DNA from: Linnemannia schmuckeri
Taxonomy: Eukaryota > Mortierellomycota > Mortierellomycetes > Mortierellales > Mortierellaceae
Direction of reading: 5' to 3'
DNA: 64,000 bases
Assembly (NCBI GenBank): GCA_029449235.1
Contig: JANATG010000003.1
Span: 1,364,001 to 1,428,000 of the forward strand
The notes below the pieces were generated by a model, which made no database searches, had not been told where the DNA came from, and saw only the letters and a list, made by a program, of their open reading frames with translations. Below, piece by piece: positions 36,901-47,900 of this stretch. The position numbers were made by a program, and so were the translations under genes. Position 1 is the stretch's first letter. The number at the start of each line of letters is the position of its first letter.

Positions 36901-39233
36901 ATTATTCTGCACTTTTGCATCTTGTAGGTTATCTTTTGACAAAGCGGGAGAACAAAACTGGATCCCCCGAAAAACCCTTGTCATCGCTCGGACTTTTGTC
37001 TTACAGGAGTTACTGGAAATCTGTTATCTTTCAACGCCTACTCGCCATCCACCATTCAGACAACCGCAAACACCGCGTTTCACTGGACGAGCTTAGCCAG
37101 GAGACCGCCATGACCATCGATGACATTGTGACGACGCTGCAGACCAACAACATGATCCGCGCTATACCCCCGCCCAAATCTCACGACTCGAAATCCAAGG
37201 GCAAAAATCACCGCCACCGTTCAGCCTCTGTCCCGCCTTTGCGCCATGAAATCGTGGTGGATTGGAAGGAAGTTGAGGCCTATTGCCACAAGATCGCCCA
37301 GAAGGGCCATGCCGTCATTAACCCGGCAAAGCTGAAGTGGGCCCCATTCCTGCTTCAGCGTGGTCTCATGGCGTCCCTTCCATCAGAGGCTGGCATTAAA
37401 CAGAACGACTTGAGCGACGATGACGACATTTCGCTGCCACAGACGACTGTGCCTCAGACGACAAGGAGGCCAGGCCGTCAACGAGGCCGTGGAAGGAAAC
37501 CTGGACCTGGACGCGGTAGACCGCCCAAAGTAAGGCCTATACGTGAGCTGGATACGGCCGACGAACACGATGGGCTAGCCATCGATTCTCAGAAAATTGG
37601 CCAGGTTGATACGCCGATAGAAAATCCTCGCCTGGAGGACAAGATCCATGCCATGGATATCGACACCCACTTCGGTGTGGAAGAGACGAAGGAGCCTGAC
37701 TCGACAGATCGATCCAAGGCTGCAACTGCGCCTACTCGCTCTCATAAGGCCAAGTCAGTCGCGCGTACAGGAACTTCAGAATCGGCAACTGCTTCCAGAG
37801 TCACGAACGGAAAGAGGTCCAACAAAGAAGCCACCACCGTCAAGGACGAGGCGGCCTCATCTCTCTCGACTCCAGAAGTCCTCAAGATTCAGACTAAGGA
37901 ACTGAAGTCGCGCGCGTCCGCTCGGCCTATCAAGGGGATTAAGTCTGTGGACGGCGAACAGGGCAACGACAACGACAACGAGGACGACGATGGACTTGGA
38001 GACGACCTTTCGTCAGCTGCATCGTTTTCCTTAGTCGGATCGCCTTTGTCATCTTCTTCTCTTTCTGCTGCCTCTTCACCCTCTTCTGCCGTTTCACCGA
38101 CTCTTCCGGTCAACTATGAGACCGAACAGGATTCAGCAGACGTTCAAGTCGACAACAACTTTGATCATGAACCGCAGGATCAGGAACCGGAGACCGTACA
38201 GCGCAAAGCTGGTTCTGATGTCGATATGGAGGAAATCTCAAAGGACTATCAGCCTATCAAAACTCAGGAGCAGGATGCCACTAGCGCTATGGAGGTGGAC
38301 GAGGCGGCGCCTGTTTCGGAAGATCAGCCAGACATCAAAAGCCTTGCTGTCAACGACTCTGCTAGCCCTACGGCTGCTACGGAGAACAAGGGGCAAGCTG
38401 GGGATGAGGAAGCTGACTCTGGAGCTGACAACGATGGCGATGATGAGAAAGATGAGACAGAGGAGCTCGAGGACAATGAGAGGAAGCACGACGGCGGGAA
38501 CAACGCTGCTCAGTCCGACACCGATGAGTCAATCACAGAGAGTGTCGATGAGGATGAAGGCACTTCTGGCCCCGCTGAAGTGAAAGCGGACGACCAAGTC
38601 ATCACCGTTGACGATGGTGACGAGGAGGGCTCCATTAGCGAGGAGGGTTCCAACGATGAAGAGGACGAGAACAATCTGAGCGCTGAGGATGACAACGATG
38701 CGGAGGGTCATGAATCAGAGTCCTCTGAAGTCGAAGTCGGAGAAGTCGAAGAGGTTGAGGACGACGAGGAAGACGGTGAGGACGACGACGAGGAGGAGGT
38801 TGAATTCGAAGATGATGAAGAGGAGGAGGAGGTTGTTGAACTCGAAGACGAAGAAGATGATGCTGAGGGAAAGGACGCCGAGCACAGCGATGATGCCAAC
38901 GATGCCGATGATGCCGACGATGCTGACGATGATGTAGATGCTGATGGCAGTGGCGAGGATGAGGAAGAGGAGGGCGAACATGATGACGATGAGGAGGAAG
39001 CGCTGGAGGAGATGGAAGAAGAAGAGCATGATGAAGGAGATCAGGATGACGACGAGCCTGAAGAAGAACACGAAGAGGAGGAGGAAGAGGAGGAAGAGGA
39101 GGATGCCGATGACGACGCGGAGGCTGTTGAAGTCATAGGCGGCGACGCCGACAACGATGAGGAAGACGAGGAGGAGGAAGAGGAGGAGGAAGAGGAGGAG
39201 GAAGAGGAAGACGACGAGGAAGAAGAAGAGTAA
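33996..39233 (+). CDS. PHD-MYST histone acetyltransferase with long acidic tail (KAT6/Sas3-like)
   Basis: Chromatin lysine acetyltransferase of 1383 residues. Exons: 33996-34034, 34207-34330, 34538-34647 (GC donor), 34827-34908, 35021-35970, 36084-36299, 36397-36627, 36730-36823 and 36928-39233. Residues about 24-120 form tandem PHD-type zinc fingers (CVRCLFG, CYDCRKSWHPTC, CGNCKTCQKC, MCENCDKGWHCYCLDPPL). A basic linker follows, with an AT-hook-like RGRGRGRKQ. The MYST domain (about 445-740) has the C2HC finger (CEFCLKYM..H..KC), the acetyl-CoA loop QRKGYGNLLIDFSY and the LSSLGLLSYRSYW helix. A further AT-hook cluster (GRGRKPGPGRGRPPK) lies near residue 800. The last 450 residues or so become steadily more acidic, ending in nearly pure Glu/Asp. 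Domain order fits Moz/Sas3-type enzymes that read and acetylate histone H3. Start MPSNIKSSRPKRK is chosen by splice continuity. Confidence 0.92.
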
Positions 39234-39513
39234 TATTCCGAAGCTCCTAATCGATAACTAGCTAATCGTACATGTATAATACACACAAGGAAACCACGAT
39301 ATCAAACAAAGAAGCGATTCCTTCATTTTTAATTTTTTGTGGGAAAGGACAACCGTTCAGGGGAGTGTTCGTTTTGAGGAATGTAGCTATTTTTTTATGA
39401 CATCACATTCGGGGGTACAAAAGGCCCTTGCGCCCATGTGGAAATTCAACTCCACTCTACTTTCTCTGCCCCTTTAGGACCAACCCTCGTCGAACCCCAC
39501 AAGTACAGGAGCC

Positions 39514-39579
39514 ATGATCATCAAGGACAAGAACTTTGAGAGTCAGGAACGTCCGCCATTCTTCCTTCAAGTGTTTTGA
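39514..39579 (+). other. Short ORF (21 codons), possible uORF
   Basis: ATG to stop encodes MIIKDKNFESQERPPFFLQ plus two residues, in normal codon usage. It lies just before a region with a splice donor at 39781 (ACAG|GTAAGC). If transcribed it would sit in the 5' leader of the small gene at 40006. No homologue is recognised. Confidence 0.25.
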
Positions 39580-39780
39580 CTTACCCTTCCTGTAGACGTG
39601 GTGACTTCTGTGTTTTTTTTTTCGTGTGTATGAGTGTCAGAGAGGAAGAGAGGAGTGGAGTGAAGAAAAACAAACCCAAACGCGTTTTTTGTTAATTCTA
39701 GAGAGGTGCCGCGGCGTTCTTTTCTTTTCGTTTCCTTCTTTTTTCCCACTTTATCTTTCCTGGAAATCCCAAGAACACAG

Positions 39781-39955
39781 GTAAGCAAACCCCCCTATGA
39801 GCGTCTTTCCCCACTTGCTTTCCACCTCCACCTTCTCCTTCACCCTTGTCTTATTGCCATTCTTCTTACACTTTCTGTCTTGCTTTCCTCACACTTTCAT
39901 ACTTCCGCCACCATAGCCAGTATCTTCTATCATCGCATCACACCCTAAACATCCC

Positions 39956-39986
<31 letters not shown>

Positions 39987-39993
39987 CATCCCA
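39781..39993 (+). other. Putative 5'UTR intron of the small gene at 40006
   Basis: Consensus donor CACAG|GTAAGC, then CT-rich DNA, a T26 tract and acceptor TTTCATCCCAG just 12 bp before the ATG at 40006. The layout is that of a leader intron, not of coding DNA. Confidence 0.4.
39956..39981. repeat. T26 homopolymer in a polypyrimidine tract
   Basis: Uninterrupted T run 11 bp before a 3' splice acceptor, where it may serve as the polypyrimidine tract. Confidence 0.95.
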
Positions 39994-40005
39994 GTGTCCA
40001 ACATC

Positions 40006-40394
40006 ATGAAGCCAGGACAGGGTTACCCTTTCGATCCAGATGGCTGTTTCCCAAGAATTGCCCCTACTATTAAACCCAGATCAAGAAGTCCTTTTTACAC
40101 TCTACATTGTAAGTACCCTTCACTTGTTCGCTCCATTCCTTGACCAGTTCTAAAGGTTGGCACCGCTGGGCCACCGTCTTCTTGAGCCTAATTATTCTCT
40201 CTTTAGTTTTTCATATTTTTCCGTTGTTGCTAGCTAAGTTCGACTTGACTCGGTATCCTTACTCTCACCCAGCCAGTAGGCCCTATAGTCTTGCTACGCA
40301 TGTTGATAGCTCTGCAAGCTTCAACGGCTCAAACCTTATTCTTACTCCAGCATCACCGCTTGCGGTGCATGTCGTAATGGATCTCACGAAGTGA
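40006..40394 (+). CDS. Small hypothetical protein, two exons
   Basis: Exons 40006-40108 and 40234-40394 join in frame (CAT T|CT) to 87 residues. The sequence starts MKPGQGYPFDPDGCFPRIAP and continues Pro/Ser/Tyr-rich (KFDLTRYPYSHPASRPYS), ending VVMDLTK. There is no signal peptide or transmembrane segment, and no family is recognised. Support: consensus donor ATT|GTAAGT, acceptor GTTGCTAG, frame kept across the join, and an apparent leader intron upstream. It converges on RAB3GAP1, with 250 bp between stop codons. It could still be a transcribed non-coding RNA. Confidence 0.42.
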
Positions 40395-40644
40395 GCTTAT
40401 GTACGGTTGCTTAAGCGTTGAATTTTTTTTTGTTTGCCTGTTTGTGGCTGCCAATGACTTGGAGTGGTTCATTTAAACTGAGACTGACACGTTCTCTTGC
40501 CATTTCTTGGTGATAGGCGCAACACGTTGATGGCAATGTTGTGAACACAGTTGCCACACCTCTCTTCTCATAACACGCCCTGTAGAGATGTAACGTGCTT
40601 CGATGGATGTTTACTTCAAACGCACCATTAAAATGACAGAACTC

Positions 40645-43600
40645 CTACATAAACATCCCGTCTTTGGCAATAGCCTCAACAATTCGGACCTCAGAGTCCT
40701 TGTAGCATGCATACATGCGTCTCTGAAGCGGCCGTGCATCCCACCCTGTCAAATCATCTGGTGCCACAAATGTAGGTCCGGGAGCGCCAACAAAAGAGGA
40801 TGATGGCGAGGACACCGGATCAAACGTCTCCATCACAAACTCGCGGCAAGTAGGCTTTGGAAATACGGTCTTCGTAAATCCACCTGCAGAAAACACGGTA
40901 AAGACACAGTCGCGTTCAGTGCCGTCCTCCACAACCGATTCAGAGTCCTTCAATATCCGCTCCACCAGGCTGTATTGCTCCGGGAACTACAACAAAACCG
41001 TGAAAAGCACATTCTTGTTTAGAGAGAAAAAAAAACCCCCCCCTCCCGGCAATATGACATTGGTGCCAAAAAGTCAACGCCTTTTCACGAGTTAATATAA
41101 CAGCTGTCAAATACCTTTCGAAGAAGCGAAACAACATGACCAACAGTCTGTTCGACCTGTTTGAACTTTGCAATGACTGGCTTCAAATCCAGACTCTTTT
41201 CAGACGCCGAAAGCTCGTCCCATGGGAAGTCGGTCAACACTTGCGCAAGTTCCTGGATGGCTTTGGCTGCCTGTGGGCTGACCGTCGAGACTGGGTGCGA
41301 GGTAAGTGTGTCATACGCGAGCAGACATATTGATGGCAGCAATCTAACCAACAAAGGAAACGGGCATAAAAGATGTCAAAGCCCAGACCCACATCCCGTC
41401 GACAATCAACCTGACGAAACTAAAGAAGAAAGCTTACTGGACAAAGATCTGGCTGCCTGACAGGCCTTTCAAATAGGACAAGGCCCTCTCTGCTTGATAG
41501 TGGTGATCGAACAGTGGCTTTTGCTTGCTGGCTGGTAGTGCTTCCGCTTTCTAAAAGTTTGCAGACATAACATCTGACGGTCAGAACACGTTCGTTTTTT
41601 TATCTCCAAAAAGACATAATGTCCCAAGAAAAAGGTTACTCACCTCCCAGAGCTCCTGCCAAAAGTTGCCGCTGTCAGCCATGCGAGCACTCATGTGGCC
41701 TTTCTTTTCATCCCAGTCTTTAGGGGAGTGCCACCGGATGAAGTCCCCGATAGTACAACCTGGGTTCGCCGCCTTGAATGCTCCCATATCTATCATAGGA
41801 AGGCCAGAGGAGTTAGCCAGTGACTACATAGCCGTGCCACGCGCGTAACAATATACGCGCATTCTTACCAGAGATAAGCTGCGCTGATTGCAGCTCTGCT
41901 CTTGTCTTGGCTGCATCAGCCGAGGACCCAAGGTTCTCAAATAAGTCTTCCTGGTCTTGTATCATGTCCTCCGTCATATGACCCTGCTCCTAAAGTATGG
42001 AAAGTTTGAATGGGTTAATACTTTGTCGTCAAAAAAAATGCCCCGAAGGTAAAGCACGACAATATAAGACTGATTCAGTGAGCAGGCATGTCTACCTGAA
42101 GCTTCGGGATCATGAGTGGTTCTCCTGTTGCAAGCAGCTTTAGATCCTTATAGGGTTTCAGACCGCCCTTGCCTTGATGAGCGACTAGCGGCATGGCTTT
42201 CGTCGCCTCTGGTGAGTCAGAGCATACGCTGAGATTCATTGCACCCACTGCTTCGTTCAGCGCCTCTGACTTTTCCTCAACAGCGTTGGTACTGCCACTA
42301 GAGTCAGGACGTGCTTTGTCGTCTGCAATAGCATCCTTTGATGTGTTGTCCTCAAGTTCCGATGATCCCGACAACACATCCCCTTTTGCTTCCGGTTGCT
42401 CTTTTGGCTGAACAGGGGTAGCTTCCTCAGACGCGCTACCGGTACTTGGAGATGTTGGTGTTGAGGATGACGTTGGCGGTGATGGTGATGGGTCGTCTTG
42501 TCGGCGAGCAAGTTCCCGAGCGATACAGCAGTTGATCATAGTCAGCTTCTGGTGCAGCAGGTTGAACCGGAAATCGATGAAAGCAGTCTTGATCGGCACT
42601 CCTGAGCTCTCATTATCGCCGTCATCTGACTCGTCAGTCATCCCGCCAAAAATTTCGATCAAGGGTATCATCTCCTTGCGCTTCCAATAGTTGTCGAATT
42701 GCACCAAGAGGTCTGCCCAGACAGCCTTAGTGAATCCCATAAACGATGTAGGATAGGAGATGTGCGAGTTGGGTGATATCACATCGACCAGATGGCGGAG
42801 CATCTTCCAGAGGAACGAGTTGTAGGGCACTGTGGTCGCGCGTCGAAAGTGAAGGCCGAGCTCTGCCGCAGTAACAATTCGACCGGCGCTTCCTTGAGAA
42901 AAAGTGCGATGTCGTTGCGTTGGCTGTGATGAGGCGGGAGCTGGTGACGCGGATGGCGGTGGTGTTGTGCACAAGTCGTCGACAATGTTCTCCACATCAT
43001 TCACATCAACCATAGCGATCGTTCCTTGAATTAGTCGCGCTCCTTTCCGTAAGAGTGACGTGTAAGATCCTTGGTCCTTGTCCGACTCAAGATCCTTGTT
43101 GGCTTCCAAAAGACTCGTCACCTCTGCGCTCCAGGACGAAATTGCATCCTCGAGGATAACGCTCAACATTCCATAGTCATCTGGCTTGAAGATCGCTTTG
43201 AGTATCCAGATGTTGGCTTGGCTGGCATCCATGTCAGTCAAGTTCTTGCTGTCCAAATAAACCGTACTCGGAGCCGATGCTAATATATAAAAAATAGTAA
43301 TATTAGTTTGTCAGTCAAGAAAAAAAGACGAGCAATGAAGCGTAATTGGCTAGTTAATAATTACCGAATCGCGCCACGAGTTGTATCGATTTCAAAGGAT
43401 CTTGCACTGGTCCGAAAGGCAGATTTGGAAGGTGCTCTCTTGACCGTGCGGTGGTATCGTCATCCTTGTCAGCCCATTGCCGCCAGTCCTCGTCGTACCA
43501 GTTGTCAAGATGGTAGCTGAAGAGGGCAGAGACAAAGATCTGTTCTTTGAGCTGCTGACTGTATCCTCCTTTGCTGCCGCTGTCTTCATCGCTCATGTCA

Positions 43601-44475
43601 GCATAGTCGTCGTCAATGCCCATCCGTTCAATAAATAGCTCCAGTATCCCTGCCAAATCTGTGTAATGTGCCGGAGGATACGGGACCAAGAGCGTATTGA
43701 AGCGGACCTCGATCGCCTGATCCTCTGCCAACTCTTCAAGTCCCAGATCAGTATCCCGTGTGTGCAAGTGCTGCGGTCGGATGGATATGCCCGTGTAGGT
43801 CCTATTCCGGACCTGTCCCGTCGGTACAAAGACTGGAATGTTGCAGCCCGTGTTCTGGAAAGCGATGGCAAAGGACGATTGGAGGAGTTTGGCGCGACCG
43901 AGGTCGATGATCTGAGAGGTAGAGTCTGGTGCCGGTGACAGGACAAGGATATGGGTAAGCCCCGTCCAACGATGGAGACTGTGGTGTTCAAAGCCCTCAA
44001 GCGTTGTAGGCAGAAAGTCAAGGTCCACCCGTTCGACACCAGAGGCGATTCTGGCTTTTGCAGGGTGGTATCGGTAGGAGAGCGTATAACTGTCGCCGTC
44101 GAGGGTTATTGTTGAGTCGTGTTGGTAGTTGGAGAGAGAAGAATCTTGACTGGTAGCGTCACTGCCTGTGGTCCCTGCCTCATTTGACCAAGACGACGGC
44201 GAGGGCGCCGACGTGGGCGAAGCGCTTGCCTCTGCTGGTGGCGGGGTTGACTGGGCGTTATCGTCGTGAAGGGCCAGTGCGAGCTCCTGGTCCAAATCCG
44301 TATTCTCGTCGGTGGCAGGCATACGTTTGGGGTTAAAGACGCCATAGCTGTTGTGAACGAGGCCCCACTGTTTGAGACAGGACTCGATCTGGATGATGAA
44401 CTTCTCCCATGGTCCCGAGGTTGTGTAATCGATGAATTCGAAGTTCTCAAAGTCGTCAGCGTCCATGTCGGCCAT
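40645..44475 (-). CDS. RAB3GAP1: Rab3 GTPase-activating protein catalytic subunit
   Basis: Catalytic subunit of RAB3GAP, which with RAB3GAP2 acts on Rab3 as GAP and on Rab18 as GEF, in autophagy and lipid-droplet biology. Seven exons: 44475-43365, 43279-42096, 41989-41869, 41789-41644, 41550-41438, 41343-41115 and 40986-40645. They join in frame to 1081 residues, close to the human size. FEFIDYTTSGPWEKFIIQIE is the family N-terminus. The Rab3-GAP catalytic region includes NPGCTIGDFIRWHSPKDW, with the conserved Arg-Trp of the active site, then MSARMADSGNFWQELWE. The C-terminus has AREFVMET-like CREFVMETFDPV. Low-complexity Ser/Pro inserts lie at about residues 70-115 and in exon 2. The start at MADMD is chosen because upstream in-frame sequence is Lys/Phe homopolymer noise. 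Confidence 0.93.
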
Positions 44476-44911
44476 GGGGGCGTTTTTGTGCTGGTTGTTC
44501 GTTTGCCACTGGTTGAGGGTGTTGTAGGACAGGGAAAAGAAGGCGAAGTCAGGCGGGTGAGAGAGCAGGTGTAAGAAAGGGAAAAAAGAGAGCGGAAGTG
44601 ACTTTCTGCGGTGTTGAAAAGTGGTGTGCGGAGTACGGAGAGGGAGGGAAGGGAAAAAAGGAAAGTGAGTAGAGTCAAAAAGAAAAAAAGAAAAAAAAAA
44701 AAAAAAGAAGCGCTGCTTTGTTCCTTGTTTGTTTGTTTGTTTGTTTGTCGTTTTTATTTGCAAGGTGATCTTTTTCTTTGTAATAAAAAAAAAAAGAGAA
44801 AGGTGAGGGGAGAAAGGGAACAGAAGAATCCACACTGCTGTTTTTGCACTGTCAAACTGGCAATGCCAACGTGACCGCTTTTAGCATACTCCAAACGGGA
44901 TGAAATTTGGC

Positions 44912-47900
44912 TCAGCGGTCCACCATGTTGTTGGAGAAGTGCACACCACGTTGCTGGTCAATGAAGAACGTCGAGGTTGTTGTCCTAGGCTTGACAAGCA
45001 CCTGCTCAGCCTCATTGATATACGCCGTCTGGTTATGTACACTTCCCGATGCACTAATAATAGAGATCTTAGGCACATGCAATGGCCCCGTCTTCAGAGG
45101 TACCAGTGACACCGCATGGCTCGTGCTCACTCCCGGCTATAGGATACCAAAAGAGAAAGAGAAAACGCGTGTCAGCAATTCGCCTTCGTTTCATAAATCA
45201 GGCGCTGGAAAAAAAAGTACACTTTCACTTGTGACCAATTAAATACCTTGGCTGTAAACAACCGCTTCTTGTGCCCGCACAATAACCAGTTCTCATAGTC
45301 CACCGTAATGTCGTAATAAAAGTCGCAAGTTTTGTCCTCGTCCTTCTCCGCGTTCCAGTAAGCAGAGTGTTTCACCTGCACATGGAATGTTGCTGGGGTG
45401 CCAACTGTTAGATCCTGAGCGTTGTCAACCACAATCTCCACTGTCGTCAATGTCTGTGAAGTTGGGATCGTAATAGGGAAGGACACTTGGAGTGGGTGGT
45501 TGAACGAGCCCAATTCCATAATTTGATCGTAGTCGAGTTGCTTGTTGTGCTAAAAGGTTGATATGTTAAAAAAAAAAATTATATGAGCGACATATTCTCT
45601 CGGTCGCCACATTACAGCTCTTCTACACCGGCTTTCTGTAATAGCCACTTACCGAGAAGAGATCCTTGAGAATGTCGATCAGGGTCTCGCGGACCTTGGG
45701 ATCATGGTAGGCAAAGATCGCGTCACATGTTGGCATATCCAAGGGTGGCAACTCCAGTTCGTCCGACATTCCATACGCCATGTAGTCCACTCCGCGCAAC
45801 AGGTGGCTCTTGAGATGGGATGTAACAAATGCTGCGTGTTGGTCCAGCTGTGCTTTTGAAAGATCCGCCTCAATGACCGACGTCAATGCCTTCTCTACCT
45901 CTGTATCCGTCAATGCAAATGATGGAAGTCAGATACACGAAATAATATATATGTAACATAACTTTGAAGATGGAGGCGAAATGGCTTACCGCTGCGTAAC
46001 GTCTGGTATGTTACAATGAAGTGTGCCTGAGGTTCGATACCTATGAGAGTGAACAAATATGCATTTCGTCATCAGATTAGGGTACCATATTCACAATACG
46101 ATCTTTTTCATTTTAAGTCCTGTGGTATTACCTTCGCCAACCTCTGGACGCGCAATCTTAAAGACAAAAGTGGCGTGTTGTCTAGGGAATAAGGTCTACA
46201 AAGAATAAAAAATCAAAACTTGGGTCAAAACACAACGAAAGCCTTTTAATACGACAGCAAACTAATACAAGTACAAAAATGTAAAGTACCATTTCGCCTG
46301 TGAAGGGGGGTTGCTTAAAGTTCTTGACACATGCAGGGTGGCGAAGATCGACGTTGAGAAGGCGAATTGGCACATATCCAGCACAAGTCATGTTCAGCTT
46401 CAAGTTGAGGCTAACGTTGGAAGAAGGGGCAAAGCCAGCTTGTAAGTACATGCAAAATACAAAAACTTTAGTGGCCCTTGGTGCTTACGATAATAAAAAT
46501 TAACTTACCAGTCGTCTCTCCAGACAATCGAGTGCGAGACCTGAAGTGGGATGATAGTTTCGATGCTTGAGGTGAGGGTGAAGGTATGTCGCCTGGAGTT
46601 GGGGGTCAGGTAATGGACAACCATTTTGACCAAGTGCTCACTCGCGTTGACAAAGGTCTCGTACGGCACTGTCACAGCAATAGTCTCGTTAGGCCCAAAA
46701 GCAGGAAGCGCAATAGCTTCGTGGGTATCAAAGGCGAGCTCGCCAGCTGATTCTGGGCTTTCAGCAGCATTTGTGACCCCCTTGGTATAGGTGAGTGCCG
46801 GAATCTTGAGGAGTGAAATGCCTTCGGAGGCAGGGAACAAACTAAGACTGGCCTCAGACACTTGGTTCCTGCCACTCGAGATGTGGATGACAAAACTGCT
46901 GGGCTGGCCAAGTTCCATCTCTTGAGGCGATTTGATAACTGCCTTCAACGCCAGGGGGTGAGAATCTACGCGGAAAATGCGTTTCCTGCTCTCTTGCAAA
47001 AAGTCGTAGAGGAACACTAACTTTCCAGTCTTCAGATGGACCTTCTCCAAAACATATGTTCCTGACGCCGAAGTCTACAAGTATAAGATGAAATGGGCAT
47101 GATTAGCATTGAGTTCGCGTTGATCAAAAGCCTATTGACTTTAGTAAGGTTTGCAACCCTGAAAGGACAAACTTACCTCACAGGTCACTCGGAAGGTATT
47201 CTTGCCGGGCTTCAAGACGCCATGGCGGAAGTTGAACCAAAGCTCATCGACCTCACCGCTCACCATCCGAAGAGAGAGCTTATTGAAGTCAATGTCCTTG
47301 GGGAGCTTGTTCTCGATCATGACTTCGACATACGAGCCGTCATCATCCTGAAGAATCTCCACCACCGAAACAACCTTAACCGTAAACATTGGTGCAAACT
47401 CGTGGTAAATCTCCTGCTTAAGTTCCTTTGAGGTCACGGTACTGAACAACTCGTTTGAGTAGTAAAGCTTCTCATCGTCTTTCAGGTCGTCCATGTTCCT
47501 GAGCAAAGTGAGACATGCTTGCGCGTACTTGACGGTGTCGCCGAGCTCACGCAAGCACTTGGCATGCTTAATGACTAATTCGTTCTCCAGCACTGTCCAG
47601 CGGTTGTGTCCATAGCGCCAGGTGATCGACTCCAAAATTCTTGCGGCTTCGGCATACTTTTTCCTGTAGCTGAATTTCATAAGTTTGCAGACAATATACT
47701 TGTTAGCAGCGATGCAAATTATCATTCATTATTACAGTCATATACGGTTCCCGTCCCAGATCTGTAGACCTACAACTGGAGAGCAGCGACATCACCGTGC
47801 AGGAGCAAAGAAGAGCGATGACGCCCACTTCCGTCGTATCCCTTGATCGCCCTAGCCGAGACACTCTATGAATTCAAATCATATGAAACATCGTTAATTT

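Noticed and set aside
38708..39286. Minus-strand poly-Ser ORFs opposite the MYST tail
   Set aside because: Antisense shadow of GAG/GAC codons; the acidic frame is the coding one.
44476..44835. Upstream in-frame extension of RAB3GAP1
   Set aside because: It translates poly-purine/pyrimidine runs (Lys, Phe); family homology starts just after the ATG at 44475.
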